Assembly: GCA_002869185.1 (NCBI GenBank)
Contig: PKTN01000005.1
Location: 372,001 to 436,000, forward strand
Length of the DNA: 64,000 nt
Source: Denitrovibrio sp.
Lineage (GTDB): Bacteria > Chrysiogenota > Deferribacteres > Deferribacterales > Geovibrionaceae
Direction of reading: 5' to 3'
The notes beneath the pieces are model-generated. The model ran no database searches. It was not told the DNA's origin and saw only the letters and a program-made list of their open reading frames with translations. Below are positions 1-10,746 of this stretch, in pieces (the first letter of the stretch is position 1; each line of letters opens with the position of its first letter). Both the position numbers and the translations under genes were made by a program.

Positions 1-1
1 T

Positions 2-427
2 AAACATGCTAATATTATGACTAAAGACACCGATATTTTAGTAGAGGTAACTACCTTAGATGACATAACTATGCAGGTTGATAGAGGGAAGCTCTTTAGA
101 GTGCTTTTTAACCTTGTTTCAAATGCAATAGATGCACTAGGTAGTACCGGTAGCGTAAGACTTACATCAGAACTTGATGGTGAGCACTGTTTATTTAAAG
201 TTCGTGACACAGGCAAGGGTATACCCAATGAGCACCTTGCAAAGCTGTTTCAACCCTTCTTTACTTCTGGTAAAGCAAAGGGTACTGGGCTTGGACTCGC
301 CATAGTTAAGATGATAGTTGAAGCGCATAATGGAACTATTAAAGTAGATTCAGCTGAGGGCTTTTTCACTGAGTTTACTGTAAGGATACCATATAATTAT
401 GAATCTTTTAAAGAATTACACAAGTAA
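2..427 (+). CDS. Sensor histidine kinase, C-terminal part (cut by window start)
   Basis: The frame is already open at the first bases, so the gene begins outside the window and only the ATP-binding (HATPase_c) domain is seen. The N box reads NLVSNAIDAL, followed by a G1 box DTGKGIP and a G2 box GTGLGLAI, the standard order for a two-component sensor kinase. The phosphoacceptor domain and any sensor region lie upstream, so the signal is unknown. The end overlaps the next gene by 29 bp, which suggests co-translation with the FapA-like protein. Confidence 0.9.
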   Translation, partial: KHANIMTKDTDILVEVTTLDDITMQVDRGKLFRVLFNLVSNAIDALGSTGSVRLTSELDGEHCLFKVRDTGKGIPNEHLAKLFQPFFTSGKAKGTGLGLAIVKMIVEAHNGTIKVDSAEGFFTEFTVRIPYNYESFKELHK

Positions 428-1940
428 GAATGAAGCGGAGCTTGCAAAACTTTTTGATAAGCGCTACGGCCTTGATTTAAACGAGTTCATCTTTTCGCGT
501 GATGACTCCGGTCGTATTATTGTTAAAGTTGTTTCAGAGGAATCTGTTGATGCTGATGCAGAAATGGTTATTTCATCTGATGGTCTCAAAGCATCTATAA
601 ACTTATTCCCTGCAATAAATGATGGGAAAGTATTAACATCTAATCGTGTGATGGAGTTTCTCCAAGAGGATAATATCACCGTTAATATCCACCGAGATGC
701 TATAGATAATGCTGTTAGCCTTTGTAACGAAGGTGGGATTTCTGAGGGGATAGTGATCGCTGAGGGTGTTGAGCCTATTCATGGAAAAAACTCGCAGATC
801 ATTTTGAATTTTGACCCTCTTAAGAATAAACCAAAGATCCTACGTAATGGTAGGGTTGATTATAAAAACGTAGATAATATCAGAACTGTGAATGAAGGAG
901 ATTTGCTCCTTACCTTAAAACCTGCAACTTCAGGTGTTCGTGGTCTTAGCATTAGAAATGAAGAGATTCCTGCTATCGCTGGTGTTGATACTAGTATCTC
1001 TTTTGGTGAAGGTGTTAGAGAAGAGAAAGAGGGGACGGAGTATTATGCAACAACAGATGGATGCGTGTCGTTTGCTAGAAATACACTTGAAGTAAATCCT
1101 GTCTATGTTGTTCGTGGAAATGTTGACTACACTAGTGGAAATATTACCTTCAATGGTAGTGTTCATGTAAAGAATGATGTCCTAAGTGATTTCACGATAA
1201 AAGCTGAAAAAGATATTTTCATAGAAGGTCTCTGTCAGGATGCTCATCTTGAAGCTGGTGGCAATATTATTATAAAGCTTGGCGTTAAGGGTGATCTTAA
1301 AGGTAGTATCAAGGCAAAAGGCGATGTAACTATTGGTTATGCTGAAGGTGCTAAAATTGAAACTAAAGGTAATATTGAGATTCAGAAATATGCCTACAGT
1401 TCCATCCTGAAAGCGGGTGGGAAGATCGAGGCACTAAAAGAACCTGGCGTTATTGCAGGTGGCACACTTGTCGCTTTTTCTGAAGTACGTATGCTTCAGG
1501 CAGGAACAACAGGTAATTCTAAATTTCTAATTAACGTAGGGACAAAATATTATTTTGCTGAGGAAATGGATGCTCTTAAGACTTCTCAGCTCAAGCTAGA
1601 GGAGAGTAAAGGGAAGATCGATGAGTTCCTCGGCAGTGTAAACCTTAAGAGTAAAGAAGTATTGGCTAACCCGAAGGTTCGTCAGCTGATTACTATGCGT
1701 AAGCAGATAGATAAGAAGGTCGCTGATGTAGATGAAAAGATGAAAAAACTTATTAAAGAAGCTCACCACCCTAAACCAAAACTTAAGGTTACGGGAGAAC
1801 TATTCGGTGGACTTGATGTTCAGATATATAGAGAGAAGGTGACAGTGAGAGAGAACCAAAAGAATGTCGTTTACTTTTTTGAGGATAAATATCAGCAGAT
1901 TAAGTTTGTATCATTGGAAGATAAAGACTGGCAAGAATGA
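399..1940 (+). CDS. FapA/DUF342 family protein
   Basis: A 513-residue protein that matches the FapA (DUF342) family. The family signature region lies at about residues 90-230, including [12 protein letters not shown] run of short glycine-rich beta repeats at about 240-370 (for example [13 protein letters not shown]) suggests a beta-helix, and a charged coiled coil follows at about 385-455. FapA-type proteins are often linked to flagellar assembly or polar placement and occur beside signalling genes. Here the gene overlaps the preceding kinase and ends 4 bp into uvrA. The exact biochemical role is not known for the family. Confidence 0.85.
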   Translation: MNLLKNYTSKNEAELAKLFDKRYGLDLNEFIFSRDDSGRIIVKVVSEESVDADAEMVISSDGLKASINLFPAINDGKVLTSNRVMEFLQEDNITVNIHRDAIDNAVSLCNEGGISEGIVIAEGVEPIHGKNSQIILNFDPLKNKPKILRNGRVDYKNVDNIRTVNEGDLLLTLKPATSGVRGLSIRNEEIPAIAGVDTSISFGEGVREEKEGTEYYATTDGCVSFARNTLEVNPVYVVRGNVDYTSGNITFNGSVHVKNDVLSDFTIKAEKDIFIEGLCQDAHLEAGGNIIIKLGVKGDLKGSIKAKGDVTIGYAEGAKIETKGNIEIQKYAYSSILKAGGKIEALKEPGVIAGGTLVAFSEVRMLQAGTTGNSKFLINVGTKYYFAEEMDALKTSQLKLEESKGKIDEFLGSVNLKSKEVLANPKVRQLITMRKQIDKKVADVDEKMKKLIKEAHHPKPKLKVTGELFGGLDVQIYREKVTVRENQKNVVYFFEDKYQQIKFVSLEDKDWQE

Positions 1941-4753
1941 ATGACCATATAATTATTAAAGGTGCCAGGCAGCACAATCTAAAGAATATCAATCTTGATA
2001 TTCCTAAAAACAGACTAGTAGTAATAACTGGAGTTTCTGGCTCAGGGAAATCTACATTAGCATTTGACACCCTTTATGCAGAAGGTCAAAGGCGATATGT
2101 GGAGTCTTTGTCTGCGTATGCTAGACAGTTTCTTGAAATGATGGAAAAACCAGATGTGGACTCAATCGAGTTCCTTTCTCCTGCTATAAGTATCGAACAA
2201 AAATCTATTAGCAGAAACCCTAGATCAACCGTTGGAACCATTACAGAGATATATGACTATATGAGGCTACTCTTTGCAAGGGCTGGGTCTGTCCATTGCC
2301 CTGTTTGTAGTAAACTTGTTCAGTCCTACTCCGTTCAACAGATAGTCGATAGAATCCTCGCGCTAGGTGAAGAGGCTAAGGTTGAGATATTGGCTCCGGT
2401 TATCAGAGGGAAGAAGGGTGAGTATAAGAAATTATTCGAGAAGTTGCTCAAAGATGGCTATGTAAGAGCAGTCATAGATGGTGAAGTATATAGACTTGAA
2501 GATCCTATTGAGCTGGATAAAAAAATTAAACACAATGTCTCTGTTGTAGTAGACAGAGTAAAGATAAAAGATGGCATAGGGAGACGTCTCACTGATTCAG
2601 TAGAGGCTGCTTTAACACTAGGTGAAGGCTTAGTGGAGATCATGACTGATGGTAAATCAGATCTAATGTCTCAGAACTTTACGTGTGCGGACTGTGATAT
2701 AAGTATCGAAGAGATAGAGCCTAGAAGTTTTTCGTTTAATAACCCTTTTGGTGCTTGTGATGAGTGTGAAGGGCTGGGTGAAAAGCAAGTATTTGATATA
2801 GATTCGATTGTCCCAGATAATACAATGAGCGTCCGTGAAGGAGCTCTTGAGCCGTGGCAACAATTTGATAATTTTCACTTCTTTAATACACTAGTTGCTC
2901 TCTCTGAGCAGTTTGGCATAGATATGAATAAACCTTTCAATGAGCTTACTGAAGAGCATCAGAATGTTATGCTTGAGGGTCTTGATAAGCCTATTAAAAT
3001 GTTTACTTTTAAGGGCGAAAAGAAGGTTTTCTACGATAAGAGATTCACTGGAGTTTATGGTTATCTGAAAGAAAAACTATACACAGGAACCCAGACAGAT
3101 AAGGATTTTGCTAAGAAATATATGTCATCACAGGATTGCCCATCATGTAATGGTGCAAGGTTGAAAAGAACTAGTTTATCAGTACTTATAGGTGGCAAGA
3201 ATATTAGTGAGCTTTCACGAATGAACACACGAGAGCTACTAACCTTTTTTGAAGAGGTCACTTTTGACGGCTTTATAAGAGATGTCGCTACTAAGATAAT
3301 TAACGAGATAAAGCGTAGGCTGAAATTCCTTAATGACGTAGGTCTCAGCTATATAACAATAGAGAGGAAGGCTTCGACACTTTCTGGTGGAGAGGCTCAA
3401 AGGATAAGGCTTGCAACACAGATCGGGTCTGGGCTTACAGATGTCCTTTATGTCCTTGACGAGCCGAGTATAGGATTGCATCAACGAGATAATGACATGC
3501 TGATAGTCACTCTTAAGAATCTACGTGATATAGGTAATTCCGTTATCGTTGTTGAGCATGACGAAGACACAATATACGCTTCAGACTTTGTGGTTGATAT
3601 GGGACCGGGTGCTGGGCGGAAAGGTGGTGAAGTTGTTTTTGAGGGTCACCCTGAAGAGATTAGCCACTGCGAAGAATCTCTGACTGGTCAGTATCTGTCT
3701 GGCAAAAAGCGAATTGAGATACCTGCAGAGCGTAAGAAGAGTGACGGCATAGTTATTAGCATTAAAAACGCTACTGAAAATAATCTAAAGAATGTCAGTG
3801 TTGATATCCCACTTGGGCTGAATACTTGTGTGACAGGTGTTTCAGGCTCAGGTAAGTCGACGCTAATTATGGATACTCTTCAGTAAGCTTTAAAGAAGAA
3901 ACTTTTGAGATCAAATATAAAATGTGGTGCACACGATTCAATAGAAGGTGTGGAATATCTGGACAAAGTGATAGATATCGACCAGTCGCCTATTGGTCGT
4001 ACACCTAGGTCGAACCCATCGACGTACACAGGAATTTTTACAGATATCAGAGAGCTATTTGCAATGACACCAGATGCAAAAATACGTGGCTATAAGATGG
4101 GGCGTTTCAGCTTTAACGTTAAAGGACCTAAAGGTGGACGTTGCGAGACATGCTCTGGTGAGGGTTATATTAAAATAGAGATGCATTTTCTCCCTGATAT
4201 GTATGTTAAATGTGACGTTTGCCATGGTAAAAGATACAACCGTGACACCCTTGATATTAAGTATAAAGGGAAGAGTATAGCCGATGTAATGGACATGACT
4301 GTTAATCAGGGATTTGAGTTTTTAGAAAATATTCCGAAATTAAAGAATAAGTTATCTGTCTTAAAAGATGTGGGGCTTGGTTACATCAAACTAGGTAAGC
4401 CAGCAACAACACTATCGGGTGGTGAAGCTCAGAGGGTTAAGCTAGCAAAAGAATTGAGTAAAAGACCTACAGGAAAAACTTTATATATTTTCGATGAACC
4501 CACGACAGGGTTACATTTTGATGATATAAGTAAAGTCGTTAAGATTTTCTCTCGTTTAACAGAGAGTGGTAAAACAGTTATTATTATTGAACATAACCTT
4601 GATGTTATAAAGTGTGCGGATCATATTATCGACCTAGGTCCTGAAGGGGGCGAAGGTGGCGGATATGTTCTGTTTGAAGGAACACCTGAAGAATGCGCAG
4701 AGTGCGACGCTTCTGACACAGGTAGATATTTAAAGGGTAAACTTATCAAATGA
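1937..4753 (+). pseudogene. uvrA: UvrA, excinuclease ABC subunit A, interrupted by one in-frame TAA
   Basis: UvrA is the damage-recognition ATPase of nucleotide excision repair and loads UvrB. Both ABC halves are present: an N-terminal Walker A (GVSGSGKST), zinc-binding cysteine pairs (CPVC, CADC, CDEC), a first signature [12 protein letters not shown], a second Walker A ([10 protein letters not shown]) and a second signature [12 protein letters not shown] before [13 protein letters not shown] at 3884-3886 (codon 650) falls just after the second Walker A, and homology resumes in the same frame at once ([10 protein letters not shown]). Without the stop the protein is about 938 residues, the normal length. 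A single GAA-to-TAA change would explain it. If the stop is real, the product lacks the second ATPase half and should be inactive. Confidence 0.93.
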
Positions 4754-6576
4754 AAAGATTGTTTATTATATTGCTAATCTTACTTTCTGTCTCTGCGTAT
4801 GCGAGCATAGAAGAGTATCAGTCAGCTAAGAAAGACTTTCAATATATAGAGCATTCAGATAAGGTTACGCGAAAATCATATAGGATTGTGGCGGATAAGT
4901 TTCAAAAAATATATGCCACAGACCCAAGCGGGAAGCTTGCGGATGACTCACTCCACTATACAGCTCAAACATACTATCGCAGTTATGTAAGATATAACAA
5001 CAGGGCTGATCTATTAAAAGCACTCAAGAATCTAAAACTTCTTGCTTCTAATTATCAAACACGTCTTGCTTCATTAGCATATCTCCAATCAGCAAAGCTT
5101 TACGAACAACAGAAGGATTACCCATCTGCAAGGTATATGCTTAGGAAGCTGATGAATCGTTTTCCTAATACTGAAGATTCCAAAACTGCGCAAACTAAGC
5201 TAAAGCAGATTGAGAAGAAATTTGAAAAAAGCTTATATGCAGATAACACTCCTGATGAAAATGTCGAAACAGCTGAGTCAAAACCAGTTGCAAAGCCAGA
5301 AGTCAAAAAGCCTGAACGAAAGGTTGCAGTGGCATCAGATGATGCGGAGACAGCAGATTCAGCAGAATCCACATCAAAAGAAGTAGCTTATGGCTCGATA
5401 AATAAGAGGGTAGCTACTCCGAACGGGAAGGTTGCGGTAAAACGTGTTAGGTATTTTTCAACTGATGATTACACCCGTGTTGTTATGGATATGTCTGGAA
5501 AGGCAAACTTTGAAAAACACTGGTTGAAGGCCAACCCAGAACAGAAAAAACCGCCTAGGTTATTCATAGATTTATCAGACACTGTCATGTCTGCTGAGAT
5601 ACCTAAAAATATTAATATTAAAGATGGACTGCTTCGTTCACTTCGCTGGGGTTATAACAGGCCGGGCGTTGCTAGAGTAGTTTTAGATAGTGATAGCGTA
5701 AAAGACTTTACAGTTTTTGCTATGACAGACCCTCACAGAATCGTTATCGATGTTAGTGGTAACTCAATAGCCAAGAAACCCTCAAATACCAATAATGGTG
5801 GAACATCTTCTAAGTATGTTTCAACTATGAAGAAGGTTCGTACTGGAACAAAAGTTACTGGTAGCGACAATTCTGGCAGTACACTTGCGAGTGTTTTTGG
5901 GTTAAAGATCAAGACGATTGTTATCGACCCTGGGCACGGTGGTAAAGACCCAGGTGCAACATATGCTGGAATTAAAGAGAAGGATCTTGTTCTTGATATA
6001 GGTAAAGCACTATATGGAATGATTAAAGCGAATTACAAAGATCTTGATGTATATATGACACGGAATAGGGACGTATTTATTCCGCTTGAGGCGAGAACCG
6101 CTTTCGCTAACAGAAAAAAGGCCGATATGTTCATCTCTATCCACGTGAATGCCGCACCTAATAGGCGGGCTCGTGGTGTTGAGACCTATGTTCTTAACGT
6201 TACTAATGACAAGAAGGCTCTTGAGGTTGCTGCTTTTGAGAATGCGACCACACAGAAGTCTATGTCTGACCTGCAAGGTATTCTGAAGGATATCATGCTT
6301 AACTCGAAGCTAGAAGAATCTCTCCAGCTAGCATCGTTTGTACAGAAGAGTTTACACAAAAATATATACAAGTCAAAAAAATATGATCTTGGCGTGAAGC
6401 AAGCTCCTTTTTATGTTTTAGTTGGTGCTAAAATGCCTGCAGTCTTGGTTGAGGCTGGTTTTGTTTCCAATAGAAACGAGGCAAAGATGCTTAAGACCAA
6501 AAAATATAGACAAAAAATCGCAAATGGAATATATAAAGGTCTGAAATCATATCTTAAAATTTTCAATGGTGATTAA
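4750..6576 (+). CDS. N-acetylmuramoyl-L-alanine amidase (AmiC-like, AMIN domain)
   Basis: A secreted cell-wall hydrolase that cuts the amide between MurNAc and the stem peptide, usually during daughter-cell separation. It has a signal peptide (hydrophobic residues 4-16, then AYA), TPR-like helices at about 20-155, a low-complexity linker, an AMIN domain at about 230-335 for targeting, and an Amidase_3 domain at about 385-600. Zinc and catalytic residues are visible as H in [11 protein letters not shown] in IKEKDL, H in SIHVNA and E in LVEAGF. At 608 residues it is longer than most AmiC proteins because of the TPR region. It overlaps uvrA by 4 bp. Confidence 0.9.
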   Translation: MKRLFIILLILLSVSAYASIEEYQSAKKDFQYIEHSDKVTRKSYRIVADKFQKIYATDPSGKLADDSLHYTAQTYYRSYVRYNNRADLLKALKNLKLLASNYQTRLASLAYLQSAKLYEQQKDYPSARYMLRKLMNRFPNTEDSKTAQTKLKQIEKKFEKSLYADNTPDENVETAESKPVAKPEVKKPERKVAVASDDAETADSAESTSKEVAYGSINKRVATPNGKVAVKRVRYFSTDDYTRVVMDMSGKANFEKHWLKANPEQKKPPRLFIDLSDTVMSAEIPKNINIKDGLLRSLRWGYNRPGVARVVLDSDSVKDFTVFAMTDPHRIVIDVSGNSIAKKPSNTNNGGTSSKYVSTMKKVRTGTKVTGSDNSGSTLASVFGLKIKTIVIDPGHGGKDPGATYAGIKEKDLVLDIGKALYGMIKANYKDLDVYMTRNRDVFIPLEARTAFANRKKADMFISIHVNAAPNRRARGVETYVLNVTNDKKALEVAAFENATTQKSMSDLQGILKDIMLNSKLEESLQLASFVQKSLHKNIYKSKKYDLGVKQAPFYVLVGAKMPAVLVEAGFVSNRNEAKMLKTKKYRQKIANGIYKGLKSYLKIFNGD

Positions 6577-6623
6577 AGAACCATTTTCTATTAAATCCGT
6601 CATATAAGAATTGGGGTGTGTTG

Positions 6624-7973
6624 ATGAAACTAATGGTACTAATCCTTGCTGCTGGCAAAGGTACAAGAATGAAATCTGAACTACCAAAGGTGTTGTTCGA
6701 GTCCGCTGGTAGCCCAATGATAGATTATGTCGTGGATTCTGCTAGAGCAGTCTCTGCATCACATATAAATGTTGTTATCGGTAATGGCGCAGAGCTTGTT
6801 CGTGAACAGCTTGGCGAGAGTGTTAATTACTGCGTGCAGACTGAGCAGAGAGGGACAGGCGATGCTGTTATGTCTGCAGAAAAAGACCTCGAGAATTTCG
6901 ATGGTAAGGTACTGATACTTTGTGGTGATATGCCACTTGTAAAGGCTGATACACTCCAGACATTTATTGATAAGTCTACAAAACACCCTATATCTTTCAT
7001 AAGCGTAAAGGTTAAGAAACCAACTGGTTATGGTCGAGTTATTAGAGGGATAGATGATACTGTCTTACGCATTGTAGAAGAGAAAGATGCCTCTGATGAT
7101 GAAAAACGTGTTAATGAAGTGAACACAGGGATCTATCTGTGTGATGCCAAAGAACTTCTAACTAGATTAAAAAATATTGATAATAATAATGCTCAGGGTG
7201 AATATTATCTCACAGATATAGTTGCTGATGGTGCTTTTGCATATTTGGCAAAGGATGAGAAGCAATTTCTTGGGGTGAATAACCGTGTTCAGCTTTCTGA
7301 GGCTGGCAAACAGATATGGATAGAGCGAGCAGAAGAACATATGATGAATGGTGTTTCTATATTAGACCCTAATACTTTTTACGCTGACAAAAATGTAACT
7401 ATAGAACCAGATGTTACTATCTATCCGAATGTCACTCTGCAAGGCGAAGTGACTTTAAAGAAGGGTACAGTTGTGTATCCAGGTAGCAGAATAGTCGATA
7501 GTGAAATAGGCGAGAATTGTGAGATAAAAGATAATTGTCTTATAACAGAGGCAGTCGTTGGAGAGGGTTGTAAGATTGGTCCTATGGCACAGCTTAGACC
7601 AGGGTCAGTCCTTAAAGGTAATAATAAGCTAGGTAATTTTGTAGAGACAAAAAAAGCTGTATTTGATATTGGAGCTCAGGCAAGCCACCTAACATATGTT
7701 GGTGACGCTGAGATTGGTAAAAATGTTAATATAGGTTGTGGTACTATTACCTGCAACTATGACGGGTTTAATAAGTATAAAACTATAATTGGTGATAATG
7801 TCTTTGTAGGTAGTGATGTTCAGCTTGTGGCACCTGTTACGATAGGCGAAGGTGCACTCATTGCGGCTGGTTCTACTATCACAAAAGATGTTCCAGCAGA
7901 CGCGCTTGGGATTACAAGAGCTAAACAGCAAAACTTGGCTGGCTGGGTTAGTAAATGGAAGAAGGATAAATAA
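6624..7973 (+). CDS. glmU: Bifunctional UDP-GlcNAc pyrophosphorylase / GlcN-1-P acetyltransferase
   Basis: GlmU makes UDP-GlcNAc for peptidoglycan and lipopolysaccharide in two steps: acetylation of GlcN-1-P and uridylyl transfer. The N-terminal nucleotidyltransferase shows the LAAGKGTRM loop. From about residue 250 a left-handed beta-helix of hexapeptide repeats forms the acetyltransferase, with the conserved LGNFVETKK segment. The length of 449 residues is normal. GTG and TTG codons lie just upstream in frame, but the ATG at 6624 is best spaced from a GGGG ribosome site at 6613-6616. It is 1 bp from glmS, so the two form a hexosamine operon. Confidence 0.95.
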   Translation: MKLMVLILAAGKGTRMKSELPKVLFESAGSPMIDYVVDSARAVSASHINVVIGNGAELVREQLGESVNYCVQTEQRGTGDAVMSAEKDLENFDGKVLILCGDMPLVKADTLQTFIDKSTKHPISFISVKVKKPTGYGRVIRGIDDTVLRIVEEKDASDDEKRVNEVNTGIYLCDAKELLTRLKNIDNNNAQGEYYLTDIVADGAFAYLAKDEKQFLGVNNRVQLSEAGKQIWIERAEEHMMNGVSILDPNTFYADKNVTIEPDVTIYPNVTLQGEVTLKKGTVVYPGSRIVDSEIGENCEIKDNCLITEAVVGEGCKIGPMAQLRPGSVLKGNNKLGNFVETKKAVFDIGAQASHLTYVGDAEIGKNVNIGCGTITCNYDGFNKYKTIIGDNVFVGSDVQLVAPVTIGEGALIAAGSTITKDVPADALGITRAKQQNLAGWVSKWKKDK

Positions 7974-7974
7974 T

Positions 7975-9798
7975 ATGTGTGGAATCGTTGGATATATCGG
8001 AGATAAAAGCGCTTCATCAGTTCTTATGGAAGGTTTGGCAAAGCTTGAGTACAGAGGGTATGACTCTGCTGGTATAGCACTTCTGGAATCTGGAAAGATA
8101 GAGGTCGAACGTAGTGTTGGGAAGCTAATAAATCTGCGTGAGAAACTATCAGATAAGAAGTATTCAGCCAATGTTGGTATTGGACACACAAGATGGGCAA
8201 CCCATGGTAAGCCGTCTTTTGATAATGCACATCCACACAGCTCCGAAGGTCTAACTATCGTACATAACGGTATCATCGAAAACTATATAGAGCTTAAAAC
8301 AATGCTTAAAGAGAAGGGCTTTACTTTTGTATCAGAGACGGATACTGAGGTTGTTGCTCACCTTATAAAATCGAACTTTGATGGCGATTTAAAAAGTGCA
8401 GTCCAGAAGACTGTACAGCATGTTATAGGATCCTATGGGCTTGCTGTTCTTAGCGAGGCAAATCCAAACGAGATTATTATAGCTAGAAAAGATAGTCCAC
8501 TTGTTATAGGTATTGGCGAGGGGGAGATGTTCGCTGCTAGTGATATTCCTGCTGTTTTGTCTCATACTCGTAAGTTCATCTTTATGGAGGACGGTGATAT
8601 CACTGTGCTCAGAAAAGATGGCTACACAATAACAGGTATAGATGGTCAGCCAGTTGATCGTGAAGTGAAGCTGATCGACTGGAATCCTGTGATGGCAGAG
8701 AAGGCGGGTTATAGCCACTTCATGCAGAAAGAGATTTATGAGCAACCGAGAGCTATCATTGACACTATTCGAGGAAGGTATTCACTCGAAGACAGTCGCG
8801 TGAACTTTGCGGATTTCGAAAAGATTCAATCAGTTGTAAAAGATTTTAGCAGAGTCGTTATTGTCGCTTGCGGAACAAGCTGGCACGCTGGACTTATAGC
8901 CAAGTTTTATATAGAAAAATTCGCAAAGATACCTGTCGAGGTGGATATTGCTTCTGAGTTTAGATACAGAAACCTTGTGATAGACGAAAAGACACTTTTT
9001 GTCGCTATTACTCAGTCAGGTGAGACAGCGGATACTCTCTCGGCACTTCGTATAGCGAAGGAGCACGGAGCAAAGGTTATATCAGTCTGTAATGTTGTAG
9101 GTTCGTCCATATCAAGAGAATCCGACAGTGTTATATATACGCATGCAGGTCCAGAGATTGGTGTTGCATCGACCAAAGCGTTCACAACACAGGTTATAAG
9201 CCTATTCCTTTTTGCTATATATCTAGGTCAAGAACGTGGAACTATGTCGAGCGATGAGGCCGGACGTTACCTTGGAGAAGTTTTGAAGCTTCCTGAAGTT
9301 ATTGAAAAGGTACTTGAGCAGGACGACAATATTCTAAAACTTGCAAAACAGTTTAAAGATGCATCGGATTTCTTATATCTAGGCAGAAATGTTAATTATC
9401 CTATCGCACTTGAAGGTGCTTTGAAACTGAAAGAGATTTCATATATACATGCCGAAGGCTATCCAGCTGGCGAGATGAAACATGGTCCTATCGCACTTAT
9501 AGATAAGGACTTACCAATATTCATTCTTTGCCCTAAATCTTCAGTTTATGAGAAGGTCGCCTCAAATGTTGAAGAGGCGAAGACCAGAGACGGAATCATC
9601 ATCGCTGTTGTTACAGAGGGTGATGAAGGGCTTAAAGGTATTTGTGATCATATTATTGAGATCCCAGATATCATCGAAGAACTTTCAGTATTCCCTACTG
9701 TTGTGGTTACGCAGATATTCTCTTATCATGTTGCGCATTTACTAGGTCTCGACGTAGATCAACCCCGAAACCTAGCAAAATCTGTCACTGTTGAATAA
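7975..9798 (+). CDS. glmS: Glutamine-fructose-6-phosphate aminotransferase
   Basis: GlmS turns fructose-6-phosphate and glutamine into glucosamine-6-phosphate, the first step of amino-sugar synthesis. The start is the ATG at 7975, because the mature enzyme must begin M-CGIVGY with Cys1 as the glutaminase nucleophile; the open frame further upstream is only overlap with glmU. Two SIS sugar-binding domains follow (ACGTSWHAG and LGRNVNYPIALEGALKLKE). The protein ends DQPRNLAKSVTVE, the conserved tail whose coding DNA is the recognition site for TnsD of Tn7. A Tn7-like element does sit 25 bp beyond the stop. Confidence 0.97.
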   Translation: MCGIVGYIGDKSASSVLMEGLAKLEYRGYDSAGIALLESGKIEVERSVGKLINLREKLSDKKYSANVGIGHTRWATHGKPSFDNAHPHSSEGLTIVHNGIIENYIELKTMLKEKGFTFVSETDTEVVAHLIKSNFDGDLKSAVQKTVQHVIGSYGLAVLSEANPNEIIIARKDSPLVIGIGEGEMFAASDIPAVLSHTRKFIFMEDGDITVLRKDGYTITGIDGQPVDREVKLIDWNPVMAEKAGYSHFMQKEIYEQPRAIIDTIRGRYSLEDSRVNFADFEKIQSVVKDFSRVVIVACGTSWHAGLIAKFYIEKFAKIPVEVDIASEFRYRNLVIDEKTLFVAITQSGETADTLSALRIAKEHGAKVISVCNVVGSSISRESDSVIYTHAGPEIGVASTKAFTTQVISLFLFAIYLGQERGTMSSDEAGRYLGEVLKLPEVIEKVLEQDDNILKLAKQFKDASDFLYLGRNVNYPIALEGALKLKEISYIHAEGYPAGEMKHGPIALIDKDLPIFILCPKSSVYEKVASNVEEAKTRDGIIIAVVTEGDEGLKGICDHIIEIPDIIEELSVFPTVVVTQIFSYHVAHLLGLDVDQPRNLAKSVTVE

Positions 9799-9823
9799 AT
9801 CATTCCATAGGTAAAAGAGCATA
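9799..9823. other. Remnant of attTn7 between glmS and the transposon
   Basis: These 25 bp separate the glmS stop from the transposon tip, which is the spacing used by Tn7. The last five bases, GCATA at 9819-9823, recur directly after the far end of the element at 28805-28809. Joining this segment to the far flank rebuilds the empty site. Confidence 0.85.
9819..9823. repeat. 5-bp target-site duplication, glmS-proximal copy (GCATA)
   Basis: GCATA directly precedes the transposon tip TGTGTCGG and matches the five bases after the other tip at 28805. Tn7-family insertion produces 5-bp duplications, so this fixes both ends of the element. Confidence 0.85.
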
Positions 9824-9920
9824 TGTGTCGGTAAAATAAAGTTGGTAACTTTTAAAACAAGACGGTAACTTTAAAAATAGGTTGGTTACTTTTGAAATAA
9901 GTTGGTAACTTTAGTAGATG
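9824..9920. repeat. Transposon right end with four TnsB-type binding sites
   Basis: After the tip TGTGTCGGTAAAATAAA, four copies of a motif close to GTTGGTAACTTT start at 9841, 9861, 9881 and 9901, exactly 20 bp apart. This matches the compact right end of Tn7, where overlapping TnsB sites are packed side by side. The tnsA promoter probably lies within or just after this array, so TnsB binding is expected to repress the tns operon, as in Tn7. Confidence 0.88.
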
Positions 9921-9948
9921 TTTAAAATTTTCATGTTAATCTTAATAT

Positions 9949-10746
9949 ATGGGAACAAAATTTACTGAAAAAGAAATAAACAGAAGAATAGCGGAAGGCT
10001 ATGGTCAGGGTGAGTTAGAGAATTATAAACCTTGGCTTACAGTCAATGATGTAACATCAAGCAACTCAAGAGCCCACAAAGTATATTCTTGGAAAATTAA
10101 TCGAATCCATCACTTATTATCAGATAATGAATTCAATTACTTCGTATGTCTTGAATGGAGTGACGAAGTAAAAGATATTAGGGAGCAGTATCCTTTAGAT
10201 CGAGCTATGACTGTACCTATTTCAAAAAGAATTGGGATATCACATCCATTTCAAAACGAAACTTATTATGTGATGTCTACCGACTTTCTAATTACACTTT
10301 CAGATGGCAGAACTCTTGCAAGAACATTTAAACAAGCTAGTGATTTGGAAAAGGAATCTGTAATTAATAAATTCCAGATTGAACAACTGTACTGGCATGA
10401 GCAAGGTATAGACTGGGGAATAGTTACTGAAAAAGAGCTTGATATGACTTTAGTAAGAAACCTCACAGACTTAAGACAATACATAGATTACATAGAGGCT
10501 CAAAAAATAACTTCTGATTTTGTTAAGTATATTCTTAGAGAAGTGAGTAATAGTAAGTGCTCTTTATTAGAGGTTTTTGAAAAATCTGACTTGAATTTTG
10601 CTTCACCTACTGGCACATCACTGAGTACTTTTAAATGCCTTATAGCAAATAAACAGCTTTCAATAGACATCTTTAAACCGTTTTCAGTTCAAGACAGTTG
10701 TGAATGTGTGCTTATTGAAGCAGATATTCAGGAGAGGCTAGCATGA
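9949..10746 (+). CDS. tnsA: TnsA, transposon 5'-strand endonuclease
   Basis: TnsA cuts the 5' strands at the transposon ends so that, with TnsB, the element leaves by cut-and-paste. The 265 residues match the TnsA family in length. A restriction-enzyme-like core is visible: E in CLEWSDEVKDIREQYPL, D in STDFLITLSDG and K in RTFKQASDL, followed by a helical region that should contact TnsC. It is the first gene inside the right end and overlaps tnsB by 4 bp. The ATG at 9949 has no strong ribosome site. Confidence 0.92.
   Translation: MGTKFTEKEINRRIAEGYGQGELENYKPWLTVNDVTSSNSRAHKVYSWKINRIHHLLSDNEFNYFVCLEWSDEVKDIREQYPLDRAMTVPISKRIGISHPFQNETYYVMSTDFLITLSDGRTLARTFKQASDLEKESVINKFQIEQLYWHEQGIDWGIVTEKELDMTLVRNLTDLRQYIDYIEAQKITSDFVKYILREVSNSKCSLLEVFEKSDLNFASPTGTSLSTFKCLIANKQLSIDIFKPFSVQDSCECVLIEADIQERLA

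Noticed and set aside
7852..7974. Longer glmS starting inside glmU
   Set aside because: GlmS needs cysteine right after the initiator methionine, which fixes the start at 7975.
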